Source: Aphanomyces cochlioides
Lineage: Eukaryota > Oomycota > Saprolegniomycetes > Saprolegniales > Verrucalvaceae
Length of the DNA stretch: 64,000 nucleotides
Direction of reading: 5' to 3'
Assembly: GCA_019828595.1 (NCBI GenBank)
Contig: JAHQRK010000004.1
Location: 2,480,001 to 2,544,000, forward strand
This document shows positions 50,149 through 59,854 of the stretch, in pieces. Position numbers and translations under genes: made by a program. Below the pieces are notes generated by a model, which did not search any database, had not been told where the DNA came from, and saw only the letters and a program-made list of their open reading frames with translations. How positions within the stretch are numbered: the stretch's first letter is position 1; each line of letters starts with the position of its first letter.

Positions 50149-53100
50149 TTACTGGTGTTCAACTCGAAAAGACATGGGATATTTTTCGAATAGCTCGTTG
50201 TATCCAGCTTGAGAGAAAAGGACTGAGACCGCTTCGATGATGTTTCGATAGTCGAAGTCGTCAGGCGAGAGCAAACGAATTGTTCGCCTGATGGAAGCTG
50301 TCCAACTGACAAATATAATCTCGTTCCATAGTAAAATCGGTAGAGGCCTTTTGCCATCGAACTTGGTTGCATTTCTTTGAGTCCATAAGGAGTACGTGAT
50401 GGAAGCACAAAGGAGGGACCATAATTTGAATAATGCGTCATGCAGGTGTTTTCCTCGCGTATTGGTCTTGAAGCGACTGATATTCGTGGTGGTTGCCCAA
50501 TCAAACTTAACACCATAAGCTCTCCATGCTCGCTCTTGGAACATCCAAACTTGATGTACATGATGACATGTATGGAAGGCATGATGAAAAGTCTCAACAT
50601 CCGAGCAATCTTCATAGACACAACAAATAGCGTCAGGGTTTTGGATCTGCATATAGGAAAACCTCGAGTTGACGGGTAACATCTTCATGTGCAATCGAAA
50701 CCATACATCGCCTTGAACAGGTGGAGGTAGATTACACACAGTACGAATGAGACGGATATACTTTGCTATGTCTTTGTCAGTTCTTGTCGTAGTCTTCATA
50801 GGATGTATAGCTTCAGTCTGGGGGGCGTGGTAAGCTAAATGCACCACGTTTTTCTTGGGCCACGACTCGAAAGGTAAATCAGCATCCTTGATTCTGGCTG
50901 TAAACGGATGTTGACAAGTCGGGACATTAGGCAGTGGCGACCCTTGCCGAATGTCAAACGATCGAACAACTTTGTCGAAGATTCGTGTGAGTTGATTGTA
51001 AATGTCGGTTGTGCGGGGCAATGTGGCAAAGTCCATGACTCCGTCCTGGTTTAGACAAACTTGGGCAGCTGGATTGTTCGACGACATTCGGTTCACGAAC
51101 ATGGTCTCTGTTGGCCAAGCGCCATGTGGGGTCAGGAAATCCTTCAGGCATCTGAGACCATTTTTGGCCCCGTGGCGGCACCAGAGACGCATGTCTTCAT
51201 CTTTCACGACATTTGCTAACATCTTAGCAGAGCCGAAGTGCATTGCGTCGTAGGCTGTGAGCCATACCGGGAGGTTCAGTACCGTGTCGAGATTTGGAGG
51301 CACGCCGATTCGCTTACTCATGTCTGTGGCTGACCAATGTTTCCAAGTATCAAGCCACAGTGGATGGAGCTCGCGAAGCAAAAGCCACTTGGAGCTTGCA
51401 TTTGGGTAGTATGAAAGAAAATCGAATGGGTGACTGTCTCGGAATAACTGATGTATTGTGCGGCTAAATTGTCGCTGTACAAGTTTCTTCCACACCAGGA
51501 TTTCACCAGGAGAATCGGCAGACATAAAGAGCTGTAAACGAAGAAGGCGTTGTGTTCGCAGCCTCGATGCAATGTGGGGGATTCCCAGGCCTAAAGGCTT
51601 GTCGTACTGCCACCTTCTATGGATTGAGGGACGGTAACTCTCATCGAGCTGGGTCTTGCGGCAAAGTATGAACTTGTTTAACATTTGTTGCCACGTAACG
51701 ACCATAGCAGGAGGCACAGGTACAACGGCTGTTACATGCCACAACATAGATAGCAACATCGTGGAGGCAATAAGCTTTCGGCCCTGCAATGTCCTTGCTC
51801 GTTTACCCCATAGTTGAAAGGACGAGATGAATTTGTCGTTGAGTTTTTGAAGTTGGGAGTCAGCCGAAAGTCGATGGCCAAAGAGAATACCAAGATATTT
51901 CGTACACTGACCAGTTGGTACGATATTGAGCAAACCATCTGCTTCGATGTCTTCTTGATCGAGATGGTCGTTGAGAACCAAGGTCATGCACTTGGAACGA
52001 TTCAGACGGGCCCCTGAAGCCGTGCAAAACTCTTCCACAATTGCCATTTGCTCCACAGCAGATTGCAGCGAGTTTGATAACAACGTCGAGTCGTCGGCAA
52101 AGAATATACTCGTAATAACTGAGTCGTGGGGGAGAGCGATTCCAAGATGTGGGGACGCTCGGAGCATCTCACCAAGAGGTTCTAGGTATAGGACGAACAG
52201 TAGGCATGATAAAGGACAGCCTTGTTTGACGCCTCGGGTAGGTCGGATCTTAGGGCCAAGCTCGCCATTGAAGATGATCTGGACCAAAGGTGAGTCGTAC
52301 AAAAGAGCTACCCACGCAATGAAACCATCACCAGTGTTGACTTCTCTCAGCACATCAAGCATGAATTCTCGATCCACCATGTCGTACGCTTTCGAAAAGT
52401 CAAGGAATGTTGCATAGTAGTCGTGATCTTCGTTGGTGCAAAACGTTTGCAAAGTTTGCACAAGCAGGACGTGGTCATGCAGCCGTCGTCCTGGGACAAA
52501 GCCAGCTTGACTTGGGTGAATGAGATGAGGAGCTACTGTAGCCAGGCGATAAGCGAGGGCACGGGATAGTATCTTCACCTCCACTGACATGAGTGCAATA
52601 GGTCGGTAGTTTCCAGGATCGCCTCGATCACCAGCTTTGAAGAGCAGAGCCACAGCACTACGCCTTTGTTGAAGGAGTAGTTTACCGTGGTGGTGAAGTT
52701 GGTAGTTGAAGACCCTGACCAGGATTTCGGAGAAAGCCTCGGGTGCTACTTGGAAGAAGGCCGCTGGCCATCCATCAGGACCAGGAGACTTGTTTGGACT
52801 CATTGTCTTGAGAGCACTACACAGCTCGGCTGCTGTGATAGGTCTGTCTAGCTCCTCGCGTTGCTCATCATTGAGTTTGCGGGAGATAAACCGTATGACA
52901 GCCCTCCGCCTCGCCCGGTTTAGCCGAGGTTGTTCGCCACGAGTGGTAGTCATTATTGCCTTCCAATGGGCAGTGAATCTCTCTTTGATAGTGGTAGGAT
53001 CAGACACGGGAATGCCATCGACGTTGACCGTCGTGATAGGAACCTTGAGTCCTTGTGGCCTTCGAAAGAAGTGGCTCGTACCGCGTTCGTTGACATTTGC

Positions 53101-54264
53101 ATGAAAATCGAATTGCTGATCCATGCGGTATTGGCGATATTCGATTCGTGCGTTTTCCAGCGCCAACCGAGTAGCATCAACGGCAGCCTCGTCGAGCAAG
53201 CCAGCTTCGTATGATCGTTGTGCAGATATATGTCTCAGTTTTAGGCTTTTGAGCTCGTGTTGCATGGATTGGAGGTGGTGGCGATGACATTGTTGTAAAC
53301 GTCGTTTGATTCGCTTAAGCCACCCATACCAGACGGCTCCCATGTTTGTCGATTCGTCCGCACGCATCTCAGAGAGGAGGTGTGATGCCTCTTCTCGTAT
53401 GGCTTTGATGACGAGCGGGTCTTTGAGTAGCTCTCTCGGCAGCCTCCAGTAGCCACGGGTCGTGGGTGTATGACTTGTAGAGAGAACGACAGTGTGCTCC
53501 AAGTGATCTCCGGCAAAGCTGTTAGTGGCATATTTTGAGCTTTGGTAGGATTGGGCAACTAAATCTTGGTCAATGAACCAGTAGTCCAGACGATTGCTTC
53601 GTCCTGGACCGCTTGCCAGTCTTTCGTGAGGGTGGTGTAGGCGCCACGCGTCGATGACTCCTAGTTGTGACAGCCAGGCAAGACATTCGACTTTTCCAAA
53701 GGTGTGATCTTGCCGTGGTTTGGAAGCATCGAGGTGTTCGTTGACAGGAAGGTTAAAATCTCCCCCAACCAGGTGTACACTGTTAGCTTCAAAAGCGCGA
53801 GGGAGACTGTCAAAGAAACTAGCCCGATGTTGAGGGGTAACTGGCGCGTAAATGTTGTGGATGTAGACTGGGGTTTCATCCCAGTACGTTTTGATCACAA
53901 TATAACGGCCAGGGATATCGTGTTGTGATAAGTGCACCAGGCTTGAGAATCCAGGCATCGATTCGTGAAAGTATGATGCAACGCCACATCGACGGTTGTT
54001 CAAATTGTCCGTGCGGGTTGTTCGTAAGTCGTTGGTAAAAAGTTTGTACTTGCTAACACCCACTTCGTTGTCGAGGTGAGTGTGGAAAGTGTCAAGATGT
54101 TTTGCGTTGTTGAGTTTCGTTTCTTGAAAGAGAACAGCTTGTGTCGGTTTCCGAAGACGCCGTGCAACAAGATGTCCGTTTTCTTTCAGCCCATTGAGGT
54201 TGCTCGTCGTCACTTCAAGTATGGGGAGCTTGACAAAATGACCAGCCGCGACCACTTTAGCCAC
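50149..54264 (-). CDS. LINE B copy 1 ORF2: APE endonuclease and reverse transcriptase
   Basis: An intact frame of 1371 codons. APE endonuclease (about residues 10-250: LFQETKLNN, YAPVTPQHRA, VGGDFNLPV, RLDYWFIDQD, GDHLEHTV), reverse transcriptase (about 510-780: KSPGPDGWPAAFFQ, GFVPGRRLHDH, FLDFSKAYD, GVKQGCPLS, FADD near 723), and a C-terminal Cys/His motif (CCVYEDCSDVETFHHAFHTC, about 1215). The first start candidate is GTG at 54264, overlapping the ORF1 stop. The next in-frame upstream stop is 24 bp before it and no ATG precedes the endonuclease, so reinitiation or frameshifting after ORF1 is likely. The protein would nick tRNA-Lys and prime cDNA there. Confidence 0.93.
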   Translation of the reverse strand: MAKVVAAGHFVKLPILEVTTSNLNGLKENGHLVARRLRKPTQAVLFQETKLNNAKHLDTFHTHLDNEVGVSKYKLFTNDLRTTRTDNLNNRRCGVASYFHESMPGFSSLVHLSQHDIPGRYIVIKTYWDETPVYIHNIYAPVTPQHRASFFDSLPRAFEANSVHLVGGDFNLPVNEHLDASKPRQDHTFGKVECLAWLSQLGVIDAWRLHHPHERLASGPGRSNRLDYWFIDQDLVAQSYQSSKYATNSFAGDHLEHTVVLSTSHTPTTRGYWRLPRELLKDPLVIKAIREEASHLLSEMRADESTNMGAVWYGWLKRIKRRLQQCHRHHLQSMQHELKSLKLRHISAQRSYEAGLLDEAAVDATRLALENARIEYRQYRMDQQFDFHANVNERGTSHFFRRPQGLKVPITTVNVDGIPVSDPTTIKERFTAHWKAIMTTTRGEQPRLNRARRRAVIRFISRKLNDEQREELDRPITAAELCSALKTMSPNKSPGPDGWPAAFFQVAPEAFSEILVRVFNYQLHHHGKLLLQQRRSAVALLFKAGDRGDPGNYRPIALMSVEVKILSRALAYRLATVAPHLIHPSQAGFVPGRRLHDHVLLVQTLQTFCTNEDHDYYATFLDFSKAYDMVDREFMLDVLREVNTGDGFIAWVALLYDSPLVQIIFNGELGPKIRPTRGVKQGCPLSCLLFVLYLEPLGEMLRASPHLGIALPHDSVITSIFFADDSTLLSNSLQSAVEQMAIVEEFCTASGARLNRSKCMTLVLNDHLDQEDIEADGLLNIVPTGQCTKYLGILFGHRLSADSQLQKLNDKFISSFQLWGKRARTLQGRKLIASTMLLSMLWHVTAVVPVPPAMVVTWQQMLNKFILCRKTQLDESYRPSIHRRWQYDKPLGLGIPHIASRLRTQRLLRLQLFMSADSPGEILVWKKLVQRQFSRTIHQLFRDSHPFDFLSYYPNASSKWLLLRELHPLWLDTWKHWSATDMSKRIGVPPNLDTVLNLPVWLTAYDAMHFGSAKMLANVVKDEDMRLWCRHGAKNGLRCLKDFLTPHGAWPTETMFVNRMSSNNPAAQVCLNQDGVMDFATLPRTTDIYNQLTRIFDKVVRSFDIRQGSPLPNVPTCQHPFTARIKDADLPFESWPKKNVVHLAYHAPQTEAIHPMKTTTRTDKDIAKYIRLIRTVCNLPPPVQGDVWFRLHMKMLPVNSRFSYMQIQNPDAICCVYEDCSDVETFHHAFHTCHHVHQVWMFQERAWRAYGVKFDWATTTNISRFKTNTRGKHLHDALFKLWSLLCASITYSLWTQRNATKFDGKRPLPILLWNEIIFVSWTASIRRTIRLLSPDDFDYRNIIEAVSVLFSQAGYNELFEKYPMSFRVEHQ

Positions 54265-56722
54265 GGGAAGCGATCGTTGTGAGATCCGCTAGGTCGCCGT
54301 GAATTAAAGTAGGTTCGCTTGGGTGAAACATGACTTGATTGTGGAGAGTGATATCCAAATCGTTGCTTTCGTGTAGTTGAAGGATTTTTGTCATGATGTG
54401 ACACATCGATTCTCCGTCGCCAGTGTACATGAATTCCATTCTGTTCCATATGTGGAGGCCAAGGTCGGTGTACATCAGGAGTGACATGAGCGTTTCGGAG
54501 GATAGACTGCGTTTACCAAGGCGAGAGGGTAACGCTGTCACTGGACTTTTTGTTGAGGCCAAAATTGCCGCATCGCTATTGAAATATAGTGGAGCATGAA
54601 CTGCCATCAATACTTCTGCAATGGCCAGCACTTCTTCGACTTCAACTCTGTTGAGGACGATGTCATCATCGGTGATGATTGCCTCGATGAGTGGGAGGTT
54701 GTTGACCATCTTCTGGTCACTGAACACCGAGATCACGTGGTCGTGAGTGATTGGAGTGCCGAATGTTGCCTCGTAGAGCTGACCAAAAGATTTTGTGCCA
54801 CCACCAGACGCTCTTAGCCAACGATTAAGCAGTCGAAGACGAACAAAGTATTCGAAGCTGTCACGATTGGAGACAAAAATTTGGTGCAGTTGCAGTCCAA
54901 ATTCGATTGGCGCACGTTCTAGATGGATGCAGATCGTGTCAACACGCCCGTCCGTAATCAATTTCAATAAGTTGAAGGAATCGTGCGCTAACGCTTCCTT
55001 AACTTGGGCCGGGATATGTTGTGGTGCGTTTTGAGCCTTGGTGTCAAGGTCGTTGAGCTCGGCAAGTATGGCATCGAGAGACTTCTCAAACCTTTGGATT
55101 GAGCCCTCGTGGGGTTTGATCCCGCTAATGAACTCTTCAGCGGCAACGTGCACCTTGTCACCAGATTTGAGTGTCAGCTTTGGAACAATTACTTTGACAG
55201 TGGTGTTGCCAACTGTCGTTTCGTGTTCCTCGGGCTCAACATTAGCGCGTTCGTCCAGAGCCGCAAACATGTTCGGGGAGATCCAAGGACGATCAGGAGC
55301 TGGGATTGAGCCAGCGGAGATTGGGGTTTTCTTTCTTTTGCCTGTAGTTTGAACTTCAGTCCATTCCTTGTTGCTGTCTCGGGTCGTTTTCTGCCGTTTG
55401 GCAGTGGATGTCGAGACAGCGGCGTCTCCCCGTGGGCGGTGAGGGGTTGCGTGAAGTCCATGTTGGGTGGCGATTACATCGAGGTCAAGGCGCGCGAGCT
55501 TCTTGTCACGGTAAAACCATCCTTGACCAAACACGCGGAGGCACCGACCCTTGAAAATGAATTCTTCAATTGATCGACCGTCATTGTGCATAGATTCGGG
55601 TATAGCTGTCCCTTCAAAATACAAGCGATAACGAGAGCTAGCCAAGCCAGTCGTCGAGGAAACTGTGGAGTATGAGCCCCACAAAAAGCGCGGCTCAAGC
55701 TTTGACATGATGCTGAACATGAGACGTTCTTCATCCTGTCCTTGGAGACCAGATGGGATATCGATGAAATATCCATCAAGTATATGGGGCTCAGTCATGA
55801 CAAATCTCTGAGAGCTGCCATCCTTTGCCACTTGGATCTTGAGAGAGACTCCACGTTGCTTTTTAAGAGCATCTTCAGAGGCTATGCCCCACTTGAGAAG
55901 ACAATTGGAGACATCTTTCTCGCACTTGATGACATCGACAAATGCATCGTCCAAATCAAGCGCTTGGTTGTCAAACAATAGAGATGTCATTGCCTTGGAG
56001 ATGTCGATGTATTTGGTGTATTGGCCAGTGGACATTTGTAGCCAGCCAACAACATCTCTGGGGGAATGTTTTTGGATGGGCAAAGTGTCGTCAAACGTGA
56101 GAGATCCTGTCGCGCGTTTTTGCAACAAGGACGCCAGCTCGGCCATAGTTGGTCGATAATGGCCGACGTCACTGTTCCGCTGAGCCTTGGCAGATTTAGC
56201 TCTCTGCTTGGCTTGGAATTCCCACACGCATTCGTTTGGCTTTTTGGTCGAGGTGTTCGACTCGGGTGGTATTGGCACGGAGCGTGTTGTAGCAGGAGGC
56301 GAGGCATCGATTTGAGCTTCAGGCTCCATTTCCACATCAACATTGGTGTCGCGAATCGATTGGTCTTCAGAGCGCGGCTCCAGCTCAGTGGCTTGAGTAA
56401 TCGGTGGGGTATGTGGTTGGTTGTTGTTGGAGATATCCTCTATGTCTTCATCAGGCATCGGAGAAACATTATCCTTGTTGACAGTTTTGTCGCTGGTACG
56501 AGCGCTTGGTAATGGCACGCGACCACCGAGTGTAGCAAGACGTATGGGCGGTTGAGCAGCAGGCGGAGTTTTGTCGATGATTGAGTCAGGTTCATCGTCA
56601 TCATCATCGTCAACAATCACCTCCATGATACTAGAAGCGTCCGAGGTATTGCGAAAGGGAGAGGCAGAAAAAGCTGAGGGCTTGTGTGCATGAGCACGGC
56701 TGGAAGAGCGGGTAGTCGCCAT
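54257..56722 (-). CDS. LINE B copy 1 ORF1 protein
   Basis: 821 codons from ATG 56722. The N-terminus is basic and Ser-rich, then strongly acidic (a run of Asp at about 37-43). A conserved core runs about 180-440 (HYRPTMAELASLLQKR to LDLDVIATQHG). A basic GKRKKTP segment and NMFAALDE follow, then a helical C-terminal domain resembling that of family A after VHAPLYFNSD. No zinc knuckle is seen. Presumed RNA-binding LINE particle protein. The stop TAA overlaps the ORF2 start (GTGGCTAAAG), and the heptamer CTAAAGT is the same as at the family A and D junctions. Confidence 0.85.
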   Translation of the reverse strand: MATTRSSSRAHAHKPSAFSASPFRNTSDASSIMEVIVDDDDDDEPDSIIDKTPPAAQPPIRLATLGGRVPLPSARTSDKTVNKDNVSPMPDEDIEDISNNNQPHTPPITQATELEPRSEDQSIRDTNVDVEMEPEAQIDASPPATTRSVPIPPESNTSTKKPNECVWEFQAKQRAKSAKAQRNSDVGHYRPTMAELASLLQKRATGSLTFDDTLPIQKHSPRDVVGWLQMSTGQYTKYIDISKAMTSLLFDNQALDLDDAFVDVIKCEKDVSNCLLKWGIASEDALKKQRGVSLKIQVAKDGSSQRFVMTEPHILDGYFIDIPSGLQGQDEERLMFSIMSKLEPRFLWGSYSTVSSTTGLASSRYRLYFEGTAIPESMHNDGRSIEEFIFKGRCLRVFGQGWFYRDKKLARLDLDVIATQHGLHATPHRPRGDAAVSTSTAKRQKTTRDSNKEWTEVQTTGKRKKTPISAGSIPAPDRPWISPNMFAALDERANVEPEEHETTVGNTTVKVIVPKLTLKSGDKVHVAAEEFISGIKPHEGSIQRFEKSLDAILAELNDLDTKAQNAPQHIPAQVKEALAHDSFNLLKLITDGRVDTICIHLERAPIEFGLQLHQIFVSNRDSFEYFVRLRLLNRWLRASGGGTKSFGQLYEATFGTPITHDHVISVFSDQKMVNNLPLIEAIITDDDIVLNRVEVEEVLAIAEVLMAVHAPLYFNSDAAILASTKSPVTALPSRLGKRSLSSETLMSLLMYTDLGLHIWNRMEFMYTGDGESMCHIMTKILQLHESNDLDITLHNQVMFHPSEPTLIHGDLADLTTIASRG

Positions 56723-56774
56723 GTTGTCAGTTTTGGACAGTGGTACTGCGGGGTAGCTGGCAAATTGGAAACTG
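56723..56774 (-). promoter_or_regulatory. LINE B copy 1 5' leader abutting tRNA +1
   Basis: Only 52 bp lie between the ORF1 ATG and tRNA nucleotide 1. No TATA-like box. The tRNA and LINE face away from each other, so shared or borrowed promoter activity is possible. Confidence 0.45.
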
Positions 56775-56847
56775 GCCCGTCTAGCTCAGTCGGTAGAGCG
56801 CAAGGCTCTTAACCTTGTGGTCGTGGGTTCGAGCCCCACGGTGGGCG
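56775..56847 (+). tRNA. tRNA-Lys(CTT), rebuilt at LINE B copy 1 5' end
   Basis: Same sequence as 15397-15469, with intact A and B boxes and the T-run terminators downstream. The upstream flank is LINE B 5' end instead of spacer. First unit of the clean three-unit tandem. Confidence 0.97.
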
Positions 56848-57770
56848 CTTCTTTTGCTCTTTTTGGGTCCCAGACATACATTCCTCTCACACACAATCCC
56901 CACTTTTTAAAACACTTGATCCCTCCAACTGCAGCTTCTTTGTCTGACAATACCTCCGTCCTTCCAAGCCTTCACTCCACGACTATGTGATATGGTCGAC
57001 TATGTGATGGAGTGGTCTACACAATACCGTCGAGGATGTGATGACGGTCGAAAACATGATACCGTCGAGTCTGGGATATAGTGCGTGTGAGTCCACGAAG
57101 TTCACGGTGCAATGGCATACGTCATTTTGTGCAGCGCGTGAGACGGTCGAGTCTGTGAGACGGTGGAAAAGTGTGAAAACGTATAGTCAGTCTGTGAGGC
57201 AGTGACGTATGTGACGAGGTCGGATAAATGGCGGAGTTTGTGCCACTGTAGAATATGTGATTCAGTGCTGCATGTGAAGAGATGGAATGCGTGATACGTG
57301 ACTCGGTGGCGCCACGGATAAGTTGGCGTATGCGATATCGTGGCGTCTACGATGCGGTAGAGTGTGTGGTGGAGTAGACTTTGTGAGTGGAATATATGTT
57401 GTGTATGATGGCGTGATGTCTGTGACGCAGTGGAGTATGTGATGCAGTGGACAATGTGATGCGAGGTTGATACGTTGGAGTCCTTGGTGGATATATGTGC
57501 CTTCCTAGGCAGGTTGGGAAGCTGTCGAGTTGAACAACCGTAGGACTTGGTATAGAACGTGTGTAATGCATGGCGTCGTCATCGAATGGAATGGTTGTGG
57601 TGGAAAAGTAAGTTGTGATGTGTGTCGTTTGTCTGTGAGCATGATTTGGTGCGTGGTATGAGTTGGTGAATACTTTTGTGTCGGAGGTCGGTACTGAGTG
57701 TCCCCTGCGTTTTGAGTGTGACAGTGTTCTGGAGTGTGTTGTATGTATGGAGTGTGTATGTCGTCAGGAA
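56848..57770 (+). repeat. tRNA-Lys array spacer, full (unit 1)
   Basis: 923 bp, non-coding; the distance from tRNA start to the next tRNA start is 996 bp. Confidence 0.95.
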
Positions 57771-57843
57771 GCCCGTCTAGCTCAGTCGGTAGAGCGCAAG
57801 GCTCTTAACCTTGTGGTCGTGGGTTCGAGCCCCACGGTGGGCG
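57771..57843 (+). tRNA. tRNA-Lys(CTT), array unit 2
   Basis: Identical to the neighbouring copies, with the undisturbed flank GTCAGGAA and downstream T runs. Confidence 0.97.
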
Positions 57844-58766
57844 CTTCTTTTGCTCTTTTTGGGTCCCAGACATACATTCCTCTCACACACAATCCCCACT
57901 TTTTAAAACACTTGATCCCTCCAACTGCAGCTTCTTTGTCTGACAATACCTCCGTCCTTCCAAGCCTTCACTCCACGACTATGTGATATGGTCGACTATG
58001 TGATGGAGTGGTCTACACAATACCGTCGAGGATGTGATGACGGTCGAAAACATGATACCGTCGAGTCTGGGATATAGTGCGTGTGAGTCCACGAAGTTCA
58101 CGGTGCAATGGCATACGTCATTTTGTGCAGCGCGTGAGACGGTCGAGTCTGTGAGACGGTGGAAAAGTGTGAAAACGTATAGTCAGTCTGTGAGGCAGTG
58201 ACGTATGTGACGAGGTCGGATAAATGGCGGAGTTTGTGCCACTGTAGAATATGTGATTCAGTGCTGCATGTGAAGAGATGGAATGCGTGATACGTGACTC
58301 GGTGGCGCCACGGATAAGTTGGCGTATGCGATATCGTGGCGTCTACGATGCGGTAGAGTGTGTGGTGGAGTAGACTTTGTGAGTGGAATATATGTTGTGT
58401 ATGATGGCGTGATGTCTGTGACGCAGTGGAGTATGTGATGCAGTGGACAATGTGATGCGAGGTTGATACGTTGGAGTCCTTGGTGGATATATGTGCCTTC
58501 CTAGGCAGGTTGGGAAGCTGTCGAGTTGAACAACCGTAGGACTTGGTATAGAACGTGTGTAATGCATGGCGTCGTCATCGAATGGAATGGTTGTGGTGGA
58601 AAAGTAAGTTGTGATGTGTGTCGTTTGTCTGTGAGCATGATTTGGTGCGTGGTATGAGTTGGTGAATACTTTTGTGTCGGAGGTCGGTACTGAGTGTCCC
58701 CTGCGTTTTGAGTGTGACAGTGTTCTGGAGTGTGTTGTATGTATGGAGTGTGTATGTCGTCAGGAA
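57844..58766 (+). repeat. tRNA-Lys array spacer, full (unit 2)
   Basis: 923 bp, practically identical to units 1 and 3; no gene. Confidence 0.95.
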
Positions 58767-58839
58767 GCCCGTCTAGCTCAGTCGGTAGAGCGCAAGGCTC
58801 TTAACCTTGTGGTCGTGGGTTCGAGCCCCACGGTGGGCG
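58767..58839 (+). tRNA. tRNA-Lys(CTT), array unit 3
   Basis: Identical to the neighbouring copies, with the undisturbed flank and downstream T runs. Confidence 0.97.
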
Positions 58840-59762
58840 CTTCTTTTGCTCTTTTTGGGTCCCAGACATACATTCCTCTCACACACAATCCCCACTTTTT
58901 AAAACACTTGATCCCTCCAACTGCAGCTTCTTTGTCTGACAATACCTCCGTCCTTCCAAGCCTTCACTCCACGACTATGTGATATGGTCGACTATGTGAT
59001 GGAGTGGTCTACACAATACCGTCGAGGATGTGATGACGGTCGAAAACATGATACCGTCGAGTCTGGGATATAGTGCGTGTGAGTCCACGAAGTTCACGGT
59101 GCAATGGCATACGTCATTTCGTGCAGCGCGTGAGACGGTCGAGTCTGTGAGACGGTGGAAAAGTGTGAAAACGTATAGTCAGTCTGTGAGGCAGTGACGT
59201 ATGTGACGAGGTCGGATAAATGGCGGAGTTTGTGCCACTGTAGAATATGTGATTCAGTGCTGCATGTGAAGAGATGGAATGCGTGATACGTGACTCGGTG
59301 GCGCCACGGATAAGTTGGCGTATGCGATATCGTGGCGTCTACGATGCGGTAGAGTGTGTGGTGGAGTAGACTTTGTGAGTGGAATATATGTTGTGTATGA
59401 TGGCGTGATGTCTGTGACGCAGTGGAGTATGTGATGCAGTGGACAATGTGATGCGAGGTTGATACGTTGGAGTCCTTGGTGGATATATGTGCCTTCCTAG
59501 GCAGGTTGGGAAGCTGTCGAGTTGAACAACCGTAGGACTTGGTATAGAACGTGTGTAATGCATGGCGTCGTCATCGAATGGAATGGTTGTGGTGGAAAAG
59601 TAAGTTGTGATGTGTGTCGTTTGTCTGTGAGCATGATTTGGTGCGTGGTATGAGTTGGTGAATACTTTTGTGTCGGAGGTCGGTACTGAGTGTCCCCTGC
59701 GTTTTGAGTGTGACAGTGTTCTGGAGTGTGTTGTATGTATGGAGTGTGTATGTCGTCAGGAA
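58840..59762 (+). repeat. tRNA-Lys array spacer, full (unit 3)
   Basis: 923 bp ending in GTCAGGAA directly before the next stub; no gene. Confidence 0.95.
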
Positions 59763-59776
59763 GCCCGTCTAGCTCA
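59763..59776 (+). repeat. tRNA-Lys 5' stub at LINE B copy 2 3' end
   Basis: GCCCGTCTAGCTCA, in register with the 996-bp period (996 bp after 58767). LINE B copy 2 follows with ATGTCAATGG. Confidence 0.95.
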
Positions 59777-59854
59777 ATGTCAATGGGGAGTCTATTTGTA
59801 GTTAATGTAAACTACAAACTAATATTGCCCGAAGGCTCATCCCATTTCCAACTG

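Larger units (their letters stand above)
48645..56774 (-). mobile_element. LINE family B, copy 1 (ORFs open)
   Basis: About 8.1 kb antisense to the tRNA. Sense order is a 52-nt leader, ORF1, ORF2 (overlapping by a few bases), a 211-nt gap, ORF3 and a ~78-nt 3' tail. The 3' tail has a 9-bp stem (TTTGTAGTT and AACTACAAA). It is flanked by the stub at 48631 and a complete tRNA at 56775. Confidence 0.94.

Noticed and set aside
57347..57571. 74-codon reverse frame repeated in every spacer
   Set aside because: Low-complexity product, frame lengths vary between units, no domain; explained by the tandem spacer.
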